Assembly (NCBI GenBank): GCA_019359675.1
Contig: JAHHGX010000064.1
Coordinates: forward strand, 124,001-188,000
DNA length: 64,000 nucleotides
Direction: 5' to 3'
Origin: Calothrix sp. FI2-JRJ7
GTDB taxonomy: Bacteria > Cyanobacteriota > Cyanobacteriia > Cyanobacteriales > Nostocaceae
Shown here: one piece after another, positions 1-9,324 of the stretch
How positions within the stretch are numbered: the stretch's first letter is position 1
Layout: every line of letters begins with the position of its first letter
Notes under the pieces: model-generated
Told to the model about the DNA's origin: nothing
The model's database searches: none
Seen by the model: the letters and a program-made list of their open reading frames with translations, nothing else
Program-made: the position numbers and the translations under genes

Positions 1-88
1 TATGTGTTTATTTTTTCCTAGTTTTGCAGCGCCAAAACCGGAGATAAAAATAAAACACCTCTGGCGGCGAGTACACTTAGTATACCCA

Positions 89-1243
89 TTACTTTTCGTT
101 GACTTCTCCTAATAGCACTTCAAGTTTGGCGCCAGTTGCACAAGGCAAGTTACCGGGACTGCCATTTCGGCGCCAGTATGCCAGTACAGCAAAAGCGATA
201 GCCTCTTTAAAATCAGCATTTAATCCAAATTCGTCGGTAGTTGTAACAGGTGTTGAGCCTAAAAGCGCTTGTAACCTTTGTTTTAAATAAAGATTACGAC
301 TGCCACCACCGCACAAAAGTACTCGTTGTGGTGTTTGTGGGAGAAAATGACGGTAATTATAAACAATTGAAGCTGCCGTCAGTTCAGTAAGTGTTGCTAA
401 AAAATCGGCAGCATTTAATTGATACTCTTTGGCTTCGTCAAAACACTGAGTAATATAATCAAAACCAAATAACTCACGTCCAGTTGATTTAGGTGGAGGC
501 GCCTGGAAGTATGGGTGTTTGAGCCATTTATCAACTAAGGGTTGGCAGATACTGCCGCTAGCAGCCCACTCGCCATTTTCATCATAATTTTTGGTACCAT
601 CGCTTAATTGATTTACCGCCAAGTCAAGTAAACTATTTCCTGGGCCAGTGTCCCAACCGCGAATTTGAGAAAGCCAATCACCGCTTCGATTTGGGATGTA
701 AGTAACATTACCAATACCGCCAATATTTTGAATACATCTTGTTTCATCGGCATGAGCAAGTAATGCCGCATCAACACGGGGAACAAGTGGCGCCCCTTGA
801 CCACCCACAGCAATATCAGCGGCACGAAAATTACTGACGGTGGTAATACCCGTTAAGGCAGTAATCAAGGCGCCGCGACCAAGTTGCAAACTATAACCCA
901 GGTTCACTTCATTAGCTTCTTCAATTCCTATTGGTGGTCGATGAAATAAGGTTTGTCCATGCGAACCAATAAGTGAGGCGCCTTCGTGTACAGTTTGAAT
1001 ATTTACAGCAGCTTCAGCAAAAGCAATAGCAATAGCATCATCAAGCTGTGCAAATTCAGGCATCGAAATAGCCTCACCTGCACAGATACTCAAAATACGT
1101 TCTCTAAGTGCGGAAGGGTAAGGGTAAGTCGCTTTTTCTACTAGCTCGACTTTAATATCCAAATCTTGACCGGAAATATCAACCAAGGCAGCATCAATAC
1201 CATCGACTGATGTACCGCTCATTAAACCAATTACGCGCGTCAT
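89..1243 (-). CDS. anmK: Anhydro-N-acetylmuramic acid kinase
   Basis: Phosphorylates and opens 1,6-anhydro-MurNAc to give MurNAc-6-phosphate in cytoplasmic peptidoglycan recycling. The 384 residues match the usual family length. Visible signatures are the N-terminal ATP-site motif [17 protein letters not shown], then [32 protein letters not shown] and a C-terminal LLCGGGSRN phosphate loop, in the order expected for the ASKHA-fold kinase. The start is the ATG at 1243. It lies upstream of purN on the same strand's opposite side, with only a short GC-rich repeat between, so the two genes need not be functionally linked. Family assignment is secure. Confidence 0.95.
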   Translation of the reverse strand: MTRVIGLMSGTSVDGIDAALVDISGQDLDIKVELVEKATYPYPSALRERILSICAGEAISMPEFAQLDDAIAIAFAEAAVNIQTVHEGASLIGSHGQTLFHRPPIGIEEANEVNLGYSLQLGRGALITALTGITTVSNFRAADIAVGGQGAPLVPRVDAALLAHADETRCIQNIGGIGNVTYIPNRSGDWLSQIRGWDTGPGNSLLDLAVNQLSDGTKNYDENGEWAASGSICQPLVDKWLKHPYFQAPPPKSTGRELFGFDYITQCFDEAKEYQLNAADFLATLTELTAASIVYNYRHFLPQTPQRVLLCGGGSRNLYLKQRLQALLGSTPVTTTDEFGLNADFKEAIAFAVLAYWRRNGSPGNLPCATGAKLEVLLGEVNEK

Positions 1244-1258
1244 GTTTGTTGGGGCGGG

Positions 1259-1333
1259 GGGGCGGGTTTACAGATATGCTAATGATAGCGGAAGTTTTTG
1301 GGTTAACCCGCCCTTACAGACCCGCCCTTACAG
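1259..1333. repeat. Short GC-rich direct and inverted repeats
   Basis: Two adjacent copies of ACCCGCCCTTACAG (1306-1319 and 1320-1333) face an inverted copy near 1259-1272 (GGGCGGGTTTACAG). They fill most of the gap between purN and anmK. The same GGGCGGGTT/AACCCGCCC pairing recurs behind the ABC permease near 18231. This is probably a dispersed hairpin repeat that also acts as a transcription barrier downstream of purN. Confidence 0.55.
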
Positions 1334-1344
1334 TTACACCGTCC

Positions 1345-1998
1345 TTACAGTTGCCCTGCCCCTAGAGCGAGGGATATTGCAGCAGGGAGGATTCGGTGTT
1401 CTTCAATTTGAATTCGTTGATGAAGCGTTTCGGTTGTATCGTCTGGCAAGATAGGTACTGCTGCCTGCATCAAAATTGGCCCATCGTCAACTTCCAAGCG
1501 TACTATGTGTACTGTACAGCCAGCTATTTTGACTCCGCTCGCTAAAGCTTGTTCGATGGCACGGGCGCCTTTAAAGCTGGGTAATAAGCTGGGATGGATA
1601 TTTATAATTTTGTCAGTGTATGCCTGAATTAGTACTTGGGTAACAATTCGCATCCAGCCAGCCATTACCACCCATTCAACATTGTACTTTTGTAGAGTGC
1701 GTACAATTTCCGCGTCAAAATCTTCGCGACTTTTGTAGTCACGGTGATTTAACAGTACTGCTGGAATATCCCAATTTGCCGCGCGTGCTGCTGCATATGC
1801 ATCTGGGTTATTGTAAATTAAAACCTGAATTTGGGCGTTGAGTTGTCCATCTTTTATTGCCTGGGCAACTGCTTCAAAGTTACTGCCGCTACCCGAAGCT
1901 AAAATTCCCAGATGAAAGTTGGCGCCACTAGGTGAAATGCTGGTAATACTGGGAGAAATCAAACTATTTGTCGTCATAGCAATTGAGTAGGACACCAT
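1345..1998 (-). CDS. purN: Phosphoribosylglycinamide formyltransferase
   Basis: Transfers a formyl group from 10-formyl-tetrahydrofolate to GAR in purine synthesis. Motifs seen are LGILASGSGSNFEAV (substrate phosphate loop), NIHPSLLPSFKG with the catalytic His, and VHIVRLEVDDGPILMQ with the catalytic Asp. The frame is open to 2109, but those extra codons lie in an intergenic inverted repeat. I place the start at the ATG at 1998, which has AGAGG five bases upstream and gives 217 residues, normal for the family. A second ATG at 1977 would give 210 residues. Confidence 0.93.
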   Translation of the reverse strand: MVSYSIAMTTNSLISPSITSISPSGANFHLGILASGSGSNFEAVAQAIKDGQLNAQIQVLIYNNPDAYAAARAANWDIPAVLLNHRDYKSREDFDAEIVRTLQKYNVEWVVMAGWMRIVTQVLIQAYTDKIINIHPSLLPSFKGARAIEQALASGVKIAGCTVHIVRLEVDDGPILMQAAVPILPDDTTETLHQRIQIEEHRILPAAISLALGAGQL

Positions 1999-2006
1999 AA
2001 TTTCCT

Positions 2007-2075
2007 CTCTGTGTTCTTTGCGTCTCTGTGGTAGTATAAAGAGCTTTTTACCACAGAGGCACAGAGGGCGCAGAG
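2007..2075. repeat. Imperfect inverted repeat (CACAGAG type)
   Basis: Two arms of about 27 bp (2007-2033 and 2049-2075) rich in TCTCTGTGG / CCACAGAGG pair with a 15-bp loop. Related sequence occurs near 38221 and 55211, so this is a dispersed intergenic element. It inflates the apparent purN reading frame. Confidence 0.6.
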
Positions 2076-2162
2076 AAAAGATAAAATTTTTATAGTATAA
2101 CTTTGACACAAATATATCAAGCTATTTACTAATTATTATTGATTTTTTTAATAAACCGAAAT

Positions 2163-2208
2163 ATGACATTGCGTCATACTAAAAAAGTCAATGTTTGACG
2201 TATCGTCA
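2163..2208. promoter_or_regulatory. Two TGAC/GTCA dyads upstream of the TonB receptor
   Basis: Within the 440-bp AT-rich gap before the receptor gene there are two dyads 19 bp apart. One is ATGAC-N5-GTCAT (2163-2177). The other is TGACG-TAT-CGTCA (2196-2208). Their shared half-site suggests binding by one dimeric regulator. They sit about 340 bp before the start codon, so the regulated promoter could be far from the gene or belong to purN. The rest of the gap shows no gene. The regulator is unknown. Confidence 0.35.
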
Positions 2209-2548
2209 TATTTTCTAGTGCCATATAATTGTCAAGAAAATATATTATTTTGTATCCAAAAGCTTGACATTGTGTTTTTATAACGATAATGTTTTTTTAA
2301 AAGTATTGCATATAAGCTATTGAAAAAATAGCTTATTTTAATCTCCCCCTTATTAACGGGATTGGGGAATAAATTTTACCAATTACAGCATTAAAATAAC
2401 TTCTTATTTGTGTTATTTGTGTTCTTTTTGTTTTATAAATAACCGCAATTGTACACAAAATTCACAAATAAAGAATTTAATTAGACTTAAAACCTACTTA
2501 TGTAATAAGTCTAAAATCACGGCAGAATCTATCAATTAGGAGATTAAA

Positions 2549-4594
2549 GTGCAGAATTTATATTTATACCAGGTCGCTTTATTAAGTATATTGATAGGAT
2601 TACCAGCATTTGCCGCTGACACGAATCAGCAAGACATGCCTAATCTGAATGAAGTCAAGCTGCCATCACAAGAAGCCAAGTTCTTGACCCAGCAATCTAC
2701 AAACAATCAAGTTCAAGAAGAATCAAAACCAGAACAACCACCGTCTACAGACGATTCAGATATTGACCTAGAAGCAATTGGAGAACAAGACACATTACCG
2801 CAATCTACACCAACTTATACTATTGAGAAAGAAGAAATTCAAAAACAAGGCGCCACAAGCGTTGCGGATATCTTAAAGCGAATGCCGGGATTCGTAATTA
2901 ACAACGTTGGACACGGCGCCGATATTCATACGGGCACATATTATCGAGGCGCCAGCATCAATCAAACAGTGATATTGATTAACGGTAGACCGATTAATAC
3001 CAATATCAATACTTATCACGGCGCCACCGATTTAAATAGCATTCCAGTAGAAGCAATTGACCGAGTAGAACTATATAGCGGTACAGCGACATCATTATAT
3101 GGTTCCTCCGGTTTTGGTGGAGTCGTTAATATCATCACAAAACAAGGTAGTACCACACCTAAATTTAATGCTTCAGCCGAATTTGGCTCATTGAACTTAA
3201 ACAATCAACAAGCTTCTTATAGCGGTGGTAGCGAAAACGTTAGATACAACGTCAGCTTTGAACGCTTTTTTATAGACAACCGTTATAAAGTACCCGTAGG
3301 GGCCGCAAATAGAGACGCAAGTGGTAATTTATTTAATGCGGATACAGCGACAAGTACTTACTTTGGTAATCTGGCTGTAGACTTAGACAAAAAAAACACC
3401 GTTAACTTAGACGTAAAAGTACTAAGTAGTGGTCGCGGTCTAGTATATTTTGGTTTTCCATTACAGCGAGATAGATTAGACCATGATGGATTAAACATTG
3501 GTTTATCATGGAAATCGCAACTAGCCAAAGGTTCTAGTTTAACTACGACATTTGGATATAACCGAGATTACTTTAATACCTATGGGCCAACAGGGACATT
3601 TTACCGTAAAGGAACATTAGACACTCAGCAGTTTACAGGTAGACTACAACATGATTGGCAAGTAACATCAAACAATCAACTTCGTTGGGGTTTAGATGTC
3701 AAAAATACTGATTTAAGTAGTCTTGCCGACAGTACGCTACCAAGTCGAATCGCTTTAAACGAAACTGAAGATAGAAGTATATTTAATACAGCACTATTTG
3801 CCGTTAATACTTTTAATATTAGTGATAATCTTTTATTCGACTTAGGTTTACGACAAAGCTTTGACTCAAAATTTGGAAGCTATTTAAATCCAAGTGCAGG
3901 ATTACGATATGCCATCACACCAAATCTCGCAGTACGTGGCAGCTTGGCTTATGGACAACGTAACCCAGGTTTAGACCAGCTATATACATATGACACAGTA
4001 CATGGTTGGTTGCCAAACCCCAATTTAGAGTCAGAAACAGGTACTTCTTGGACTGCGGGTGCCGATGTTAACTTTACCAAAGATATAATTGGTCAATTTA
4101 CATATTTCGGCAGCAGTATCGATAATTCTCTCAGCGTCATTCAAGGACAATGGCAGAATATTGGCTTAGTTGATACCAACGGTTTTGAAGCTGCACTACG
4201 CATGAAAGTCGCGCGTGATTGGTCAACTTTTGTAAATTATACCTACACAGATGCTCAAGTAAAAACAGGAGCAGATAGAGGTTTACAGTTAGGCTTAATA
4301 CCCTACTCTTTACTTCAAGCAGGTGTTGGATACGAAAAAAATGGCTGGCAAGCTAACTTATATGCTACTTATAACAGCGGCGCCCGTCGAGCATTATTCA
4401 CGGCGCCAGGAGACAAAAACACAGACTTTGTACCTTCTTACTTCAACCTAGACCTTAGTACTCGTATACCAGTCACTCCAAACCTAGGCTTAACATTTTA
4501 CCTAGAAAATTTACTAGGAGAACAATACGAACGAGTAAATCGTATCTACAGTCCCGGTTTCACCTTCCGTGTAGGCTTAACATCCAACATCTAA
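2549..4594 (+). CDS. TonB-dependent outer membrane receptor
   Basis: Probable outer-membrane importer for a scarce ligand (siderophore, cobalamin or metal complex) powered by TonB-ExbBD. The 681 residues begin with a signal peptide ending near AFAAD. An acidic, Gln-rich linker follows, then a plug domain (about residues 90-210) with YTIEKEEIQKQGATSVADIL, LINGRPINTN and GSSGFGGVVNIITKQG, then a beta-barrel ending FTFRVGLTSNI. The start is GTG with TAGGAGA upstream. No AMIN domain, common in cyanobacterial siderophore receptors, is visible. The last residue is Ile rather than the usual Phe. The ligand cannot be told from sequence alone. No exbB/exbD or ligand synthesis genes are nearby. Confidence 0.92.
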   Translation: MQNLYLYQVALLSILIGLPAFAADTNQQDMPNLNEVKLPSQEAKFLTQQSTNNQVQEESKPEQPPSTDDSDIDLEAIGEQDTLPQSTPTYTIEKEEIQKQGATSVADILKRMPGFVINNVGHGADIHTGTYYRGASINQTVILINGRPINTNINTYHGATDLNSIPVEAIDRVELYSGTATSLYGSSGFGGVVNIITKQGSTTPKFNASAEFGSLNLNNQQASYSGGSENVRYNVSFERFFIDNRYKVPVGAANRDASGNLFNADTATSTYFGNLAVDLDKKNTVNLDVKVLSSGRGLVYFGFPLQRDRLDHDGLNIGLSWKSQLAKGSSLTTTFGYNRDYFNTYGPTGTFYRKGTLDTQQFTGRLQHDWQVTSNNQLRWGLDVKNTDLSSLADSTLPSRIALNETEDRSIFNTALFAVNTFNISDNLLFDLGLRQSFDSKFGSYLNPSAGLRYAITPNLAVRGSLAYGQRNPGLDQLYTYDTVHGWLPNPNLESETGTSWTAGADVNFTKDIIGQFTYFGSSIDNSLSVIQGQWQNIGLVDTNGFEAALRMKVARDWSTFVNYTYTDAQVKTGADRGLQLGLIPYSLLQAGVGYEKNGWQANLYATYNSGARRALFTAPGDKNTDFVPSYFNLDLSTRIPVTPNLGLTFYLENLLGEQYERVNRIYSPGFTFRVGLTSNI

Positions 4595-4598
4595 AAAC

Positions 4599-4808
4599 TC
4601 AGATGGTTGGACACCTCTACATTCAGTTATTTTCGGTCTTAATTTTGATAATAAAATTGAAATTCCAAAATTTTTAATTGAAAATGGAGCAGATGTCAAC
4701 GCAAAAACAAATGATGGAGAGACTCCACTAGACCTAGCTCTAAGGGGTTATAACAGCAATTTAATAAAACTTTTCAAGCAAAAAGGGGGAAAGCAAAACC
4801 GTAGCTAA
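4599..4808 (+). pseudogene. Ankyrin-repeat protein remnant
   Basis: An open stretch of about 69 codons with no start codon encodes the C-terminal end of an ankyrin protein. It shows DGWTPLHSVIFG, then FLIENGADVNAKTNDGETPL and DLALRGYNSNLIKLF before a stop. It begins just after the receptor's stop in another frame. The 5' part of the gene is missing, so this is a truncated relic. Confidence 0.7.
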
Positions 4809-4845
4809 CTACTTAACATTATTACATCAATCAGAATTTATTTAG

Positions 4846-4983
4846 ATTTTAATATTTGATGGAGAATTCAATACTGTTTGTACTTTTCGAGTTAAACGGC
4901 AAAAATACAGCTTTGGCTGGCTTTTAAGTCCGGCAGAGAAAAAATGGATTGTGCCTGAGGTAAATGATTTTTTGCAAGATTAA
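4846..4983 (+). pseudogene. C-terminal remnant of an unknown protein
   Basis: A 45-codon open frame lacks a start but reads like protein and ends in KYSFGWLLSPAEKKWIVPEV and NDFLQD before TAA. That ending resembles C-termini of small cyanobacterial regulatory or anchoring proteins, but I cannot name the family. It is probably a truncated relic like the ankyrin fragment just upstream. Confidence 0.45.
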
Positions 4984-4990
4984 TAATAAT

Positions 4991-5016
4991 GTAGGACAGG
5001 CTCAAGCCTATCCTAC
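4991..5016. terminator. Bidirectional hairpin between convergent units
   Basis: GTAGGA-C-AGGCT / AGCCT-A-TCCTAC form a 12-bp stem with a 2-base loop just beyond the murJ stop. It belongs to the GTAGG...CCTAC hairpin group seen at other gene ends in this window. Confidence 0.6.
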
Positions 5017-5032
5017 GGGAACATAATCTTGG

Positions 5033-6655
5033 CTACCTTTTTAATATTCGTTGTCGCATTTTTACAACAAAGCTGTTGATTTCGTGTATTCGCATCACAG
5101 CAGTAATGGCGCCAAACACTATTAACCCTACAAGTCCTGCAACAGAAAGTTTAATTAGTAAAAGCAGTAGATTTTCGTTGCCAACTAAAAACCGTTCCAC
5201 AAGCTGTAATGTGGCAAAGCTAGAAATTCCACCTGCAACACTCGCAGCAGTTAATCCTAAAATAGGCAAACTCCACTCGATCCACGGTAAACCACCAATT
5301 TTGCGGTCGAGTAAGTACAAAAGCATTAAGGTAGAACTTAAGTTTACTCCTACGGTTGCTAGTACTAAACCAGGGGCGCCAAATGATTTAATGAAAATCA
5401 AATCAAGGACAACATTTAGGACAATATTAAATAAGCTAATGCGAAACGGTGTATTTCCATCACCCAAAGCATAAAACACTCGTACTAAAACATCTCGTCC
5501 AAGGTAAACGAACATCCCGACACCATAAGCAACCAGCAGTGAAGCAACTAAATCAGAAGCTTTTTGGTCGAATGCTCCTCGTTTATATACTAAATTTACT
5601 ATTGGTTGTGACAAAGCAATCATTAGGGCGCCCAAAGGCAACATTGTAAATGCCGAAAGAATTAGTCCTTGACGGATGCGCTGCTTTAATTCACCCCAGT
5701 CTTGTGGGTCAGTCAGACGAGAAAAGATAGGTAGTAACGGAACTAATACAATATTAGAAATTACTCCTAGAGGTGTTTGGACAAGTAAATTGGCGTAGTT
5801 CAATCCAGAAGCGGCGCCAGGAATATAAGAAGCAAATATAGAATTAATCTGCCAATTAATATAAAGCATTCCAGAAGAAAAGGTTGCCGGAAGCATAATT
5901 TTCATTATCTCCTTCACACCTGGTTGATTAAAGTCAAATCGCAGTCGCAAACCACCCATGCCAATGCGCGCTTGTGCGACAAGTTGAACTGCCCATTGTA
6001 ATATGGCGCCCGCAGTTGTACCAACCGCTAAAATTGCCCCACTGTATATAACATTTTCTGCGGCGTAAATATTTTTTCCTAACTGCAATCCTAGAAATGC
6101 AACGGCAATGACGACCGTAATACTCGATAATAAAGGACTAATCGAAGGCAACCAATATTGATTTGCAACGTTAAGAGTACCAAAACCAATACCAATTAAT
6201 CCCGCTAGCACTGCCATCGGCGCCATAATTTGAAGTTGTCGGGTGGCAATTGCTTTAATTAATTCTCCATCAGGACGTTGGTCTAAACCAGGTGTTGTTA
6301 AATCAATCAGGTTTCCAGCAAAAACTACCAGCAAAATTGTGACTGCTAAAAGCACGACACCTACAAGCGTCGTCATTGTTTCCACCAAGGGTGCAGCGTC
6401 TTCTTTTTTCCGCTTCGCTAAAACACTGACAATTGCGCTGTAAAATGGACCATTGATACCCCCCAGTAATATCAGTAGAAATCCGGGGACGATATAAGCG
6501 AAGTTATAGGCTTCAGCAATTGCGTCTGTACCAAACGCGGCGCCAATAGCGACTTGGCGCACTAAACCTACAACTTTGCTAATAATGGTAGCAGCAGCTA
6601 CAATACCAGCGATACCAGCCAGGGAGCGAGTTACTTTTTTTTGTTCTTGTGACAC
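5033..6655 (-). CDS. murJ: Lipid II flippase MurJ
   Basis: Inner-membrane MOP-superfamily protein that moves lipid-linked peptidoglycan precursor to the outer face. It has 540 residues with about 14 hydrophobic segments. Family features include the N-terminal TIISKVVGLVRQVAIGAAFG, AEAYNFAYIVPGFLLILLGG, the loop with SPLLSSITVVIAVAFL, and YALGDGNTPF late in the protein. The start is GTG at 6655 without a strong ribosome site. It stands alone on this strand, with the pentapeptide gene upstream in the same direction 88 bp away. Confidence 0.93.
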   Translation of the reverse strand: MSQEQKKVTRSLAGIAGIVAAATIISKVVGLVRQVAIGAAFGTDAIAEAYNFAYIVPGFLLILLGGINGPFYSAIVSVLAKRKKEDAAPLVETMTTLVGVVLLAVTILLVVFAGNLIDLTTPGLDQRPDGELIKAIATRQLQIMAPMAVLAGLIGIGFGTLNVANQYWLPSISPLLSSITVVIAVAFLGLQLGKNIYAAENVIYSGAILAVGTTAGAILQWAVQLVAQARIGMGGLRLRFDFNQPGVKEIMKIMLPATFSSGMLYINWQINSIFASYIPGAASGLNYANLLVQTPLGVISNIVLVPLLPIFSRLTDPQDWGELKQRIRQGLILSAFTMLPLGALMIALSQPIVNLVYKRGAFDQKASDLVASLLVAYGVGMFVYLGRDVLVRVFYALGDGNTPFRISLFNIVLNVVLDLIFIKSFGAPGLVLATVGVNLSSTLMLLYLLDRKIGGLPWIEWSLPILGLTAASVAGGISSFATLQLVERFLVGNENLLLLLIKLSVAGLVGLIVFGAITAVMRIHEINSFVVKMRQRILKR

Positions 6656-6743
6656 AAATAATACCCGAATCTTCAGGTGAGGGCGCTTATCTGTTGAACA
6701 TTTAACATGAAAGTGACTATTCTGTCAGGCAAATTTTAATCAA

Positions 6744-7250
6744 TTATCTACAACCTAAACTATCTCTTGTTGCTACACCAGTCACTGGGTTAACACCGTC
6801 CGCGCGTTCACACATCAGGCTAACTTGGTAGCGGTCGATAAGAGCATTGCTAAAGTCGGCGCCTGTAATATCGGCATCGAATAAGCGACTGCGAGTTAGT
6901 GTTGCATCAGTGAATATGGCGTTTCTAAGATTGGCATTATCAAGGGTAACGCGGTCTACTAAGGCGCCTGTGAGGTTAGCACCTTCTAAGTTGGCTTTGA
7001 GCATTACGCCTTTGGTAAACATGGCATTGGTTAAGTTGGCGCCTTTGAAATTGGTGCCACGCATTTCTGCTGCAACAAAGTTTACACCTACTAAATCAGT
7101 ATTAGAGAAATCACGATTCTCTAAACTGGCGTTGTTATAGTTGATTGTATTAATTTGAGCATATCCTGGCTTGGCATTAAACATTACTAGTAAACATGCT
7201 AAAGTAAGTATAGTTATTAAAGTGACAACACTACGCAATATTTTTTTCAT
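6744..7250 (-). CDS. Exported pentapeptide-repeat protein
   Basis: A 168-residue protein with a Sec signal peptide (hydrophobic stretch, cleavage near PGYAQ). A run of A(N/D)LXX pentapeptide repeats from about residue 40 to 140 should fold as a right-handed beta-helix. Examples are [20 protein letters not shown] and DNANLRNAI. The C-terminus carries two Cys ([16 protein letters not shown]), a tail typical of cyanobacterial lumenal pentapeptide proteins and likely disulphide-bonded. It probably lies in the thylakoid lumen or periplasm; the biochemical role is unknown for this class. Confidence 0.85.
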   Translation of the reverse strand: MKKILRSVVTLITILTLACLLVMFNAKPGYAQINTINYNNASLENRDFSNTDLVGVNFVAAEMRGTNFKGANLTNAMFTKGVMLKANLEGANLTGALVDRVTLDNANLRNAIFTDATLTRSRLFDADITGADFSNALIDRYQVSLMCERADGVNPVTGVATRDSLGCR

Positions 7251-7297
7251 AAATTAAAATTAAGAAACCAGGTTTCTAAGAAAAATCACCATGTTCA

Positions 7298-7591
7298 TTA
7301 TAAGATATCAAAAAAAACCCGGTTTCTAACGGGGATAGTAATCACAAACTCAGTTCCTTCCTTTTCAGTTGAATTTATATCGATACTACCATGATGTTTC
7401 TCAACAATAATTTGACGCGCGATAGCCAAACCTAACCCTGTCCCTTTCCCAACACCTTTAGTGGTAAATAAATGGTCAAAAACCTTGCCTTTAACTTCAT
7501 CTGACATTCCAATACCATTATCTTTAATTTGGATAATATCTGAATAATTATCAAGATTTTTGAAGATAAAGTATTTGGTTAAATCAGAAAT
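7298..7591 (-). pseudogene. Histidine kinase C-terminal remnant
   Basis: About 97 codons of the GHKL ATPase end of a sensor kinase: IIQIKDNGIGMSDEVKGKVF (G1 box), FTTKGVGKGTGLGLAIARQI (F and G2 boxes) and FVITIPV. The N box, the phospho-acceptor His domain and any sensor are absent. No start codon exists at the 5' end; the first ATG is already past the G1 Asp. The C-terminal codons run into an AAACCCGGTTTCT repeat. It cannot be an active kinase. Confidence 0.8.
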
Positions 7592-7599
7592 TTATAGTC

Positions 7600-7631
7600 A
7601 AAAAAATCCCTCCAATTTTTCTTCGGAGGGA
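7600..7631 (-). terminator. Rho-independent terminator of the LCP gene
   Basis: Stem TCCCTCC (7607-7613) / GGAGGGA (7625-7631), followed on the minus strand by a T-run (complement of 7600-7606). Read from the LCP gene this is a classic intrinsic terminator. Confidence 0.7.
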
Positions 7632-7648
7632 GATATTTTTTATTTATG

Positions 7649-7676
7649 GTAGAGACGTTACATGTAATGTCTCTAC
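7649..7676. repeat. GTAGAGAC...GTCTCTAC palindrome
   Basis: Nearly perfect 28-bp palindrome with GTAGAGAC and GTCTCTAC ends around TTACATGTAA. Relatives occur at 18337, 22018 and 38236. This is a dispersed intergenic hairpin element. Confidence 0.65.
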
Positions 7677-7695
7677 AAAATTTTGAAACTATTTT

Positions 7696-9156
7696 CTATT
7701 TCCAATCCTTACCGACGCGAATTGTAATATCAGATTCAAGGTCACCTGTAGCAGCTACTTCCACATGTCCCAGACCGAGGGCTTTTTGAACTTGTTCGCC
7801 AAGCTCGCGGTCACCTTTTTGGACAATTATTTGTGTTTCGCGCTGGGTGTCAGACCAGTCTGTGGATGCGTAAGCTTTAGCAAAACCTTTTTGTTTAAGA
7901 GAATTAATAACTTTATCGGTTATACCTGGCTTATTGGAAGCATTTTGAATAGCAACTTTGAGGTTCGGTAAAGGTTTTACTAAGGGACGCATTCCTGCAA
8001 TCCCAACACCTGCATAATCGTTCAACAGCTTAACTTGTCCGGTTAAGTCAATCCAGTAGCTGTTAGGGTCAGCACTGAGACGGCTAAAAATACCGGGCAA
8101 AATCGTCATTTGAAAATTATCGCGCTCTAAGTTAGAAGAGAAGTTGACGAGTGCCATCATTTCTTCCACCTTTAAGTTGGTGTCGAAGTATTTTCGCATA
8201 ACGCGGATAAGTTGCGGTAAGCGAGTTACAACTGTCGGACTCGATAGTTTTTCGCGCATTGCCATTAATAGCGCTTGCTGACGTTGAACACGCGGTAAAT
8301 CTCCACTATTGGTTTCACGGAAGCGTGCGAACTGTTCAGCTTGTTCACCATTAAGGTTTTGCCAACCTTTAACCAAGTTAATTGAGAAGCGGGTGGAAGT
8401 ATCTTTGTAGTTCATAGCTTGGGGAACAAATACTTCGACTCCCCCTAGTTGATCTACTAGCTGACGCAAACCGCTCGTGGAAATCCGAATATAACGGTCT
8501 ATAGGAGCATTATTTAGAGTTCGGCTAATTACCCGGTTGGATAGTACAGGACCACCTTGAGCGTTTGCTTGCGATACTTTGTTCAAACCCTTTTCAGGAA
8601 TTGAAATCATTGTATCTCTGGGTATTGATAATACACGCATACTTTTATCTTCGGTGTTTAAGCGAATTAGCAGCATTGTGTCGCTTTTACCCGCAAAGCT
8701 TTCTGGTGAACCATCGACGGTACCCGGTACTGGCTCAATTCCCATTACCAGGATATTCATTGGACGAATGAGTTTATATTGTGAAATATTGCTCCACAAA
8801 TCTGCTGGTAACTGCGTTTTTTCCCCTTCTTTACCAGACAGTTGTAACTCATCATCAGCACGGCCAACACTGCTCCACAATGGAGTCCATAGCGCAAGTG
8901 CTGACACCATTAACCCAGATAAGGTCATCCCTACAGCAATAGAAAGTATCCAGAATAACCAGCGTGGCATCGAGAGACCGAGCCGTTGATAAAGCTGACT
9001 AGGAATTGAACCGTGCGTCCTATCCGGATTTGCGGTACTATTATCTGAATAATTTACAGTCCCATAGTTAAGGGATTCTTCTGAGTATGATGGTGCCTCT
9101 TGATTCTCTGACCAATCTGTATCTTGATTTTCTTTACGTTCTACTTGTTTAACCAC
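7696..9156 (-). CDS. LytR-CpsA-Psr family glycopolymer ligase
   Basis: Likely attaches undecaprenyl-linked glycopolymers to peptidoglycan, or acts in envelope polysaccharide assembly. An acidic cytoplasmic tail (about 75 residues) precedes one membrane segment (WILSIAVGMTLSGLMVSALA). The LCP domain has SDTMLLIRL, RVLSIPRDTM (phosphate-binding Arg), LVDQLGGVEVFVP and FARFRETNSGDLPRVQRQQ. A LytR_C domain ends the protein. An upstream extension of 85 codons would overlap the divergent manC gene, so I choose the GTG at 9156, preceded by GGGGAG seven bases upstream (486 residues). Its divergence from the GDP-mannose gene fits a shared envelope role. Confidence 0.88.
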   Translation of the reverse strand: MVKQVERKENQDTDWSENQEAPSYSEESLNYGTVNYSDNSTANPDRTHGSIPSQLYQRLGLSMPRWLFWILSIAVGMTLSGLMVSALALWTPLWSSVGRADDELQLSGKEGEKTQLPADLWSNISQYKLIRPMNILVMGIEPVPGTVDGSPESFAGKSDTMLLIRLNTEDKSMRVLSIPRDTMISIPEKGLNKVSQANAQGGPVLSNRVISRTLNNAPIDRYIRISTSGLRQLVDQLGGVEVFVPQAMNYKDTSTRFSINLVKGWQNLNGEQAEQFARFRETNSGDLPRVQRQQALLMAMREKLSSPTVVTRLPQLIRVMRKYFDTNLKVEEMMALVNFSSNLERDNFQMTILPGIFSRLSADPNSYWIDLTGQVKLLNDYAGVGIAGMRPLVKPLPNLKVAIQNASNKPGITDKVINSLKQKGFAKAYASTDWSDTQRETQIIVQKGDRELGEQVQKALGLGHVEVAATGDLESDITIRVGKDWK

Positions 9157-9324
9157 AAATATCTCCCCACTCAACCAACGCCATTTACTCAAGATGGGAA
9201 AAACCCCAGCTTGCTTCTGTGGCCACTCCCTTAAGGCTATGTTAATGCAAGCTTTCAAACTTGCCAGTGTCCGGGCTTCCAGTACACACTTGTAATGTTT
9301 TAAATTTAGGTTTTCTGAATAATT

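Noticed and set aside
1999-2109. Longer N-terminus for PurN
   Set aside because: The extra codons come from a dispersed inverted repeat; the ATG at 1998 has a ribosome site and gives normal length.
2275-2300. A possible Fur/Zur box (ATAACGATAATG) before the TonB receptor
   Set aside because: Only one half fits and no dyad is present, so metal control cannot be claimed.
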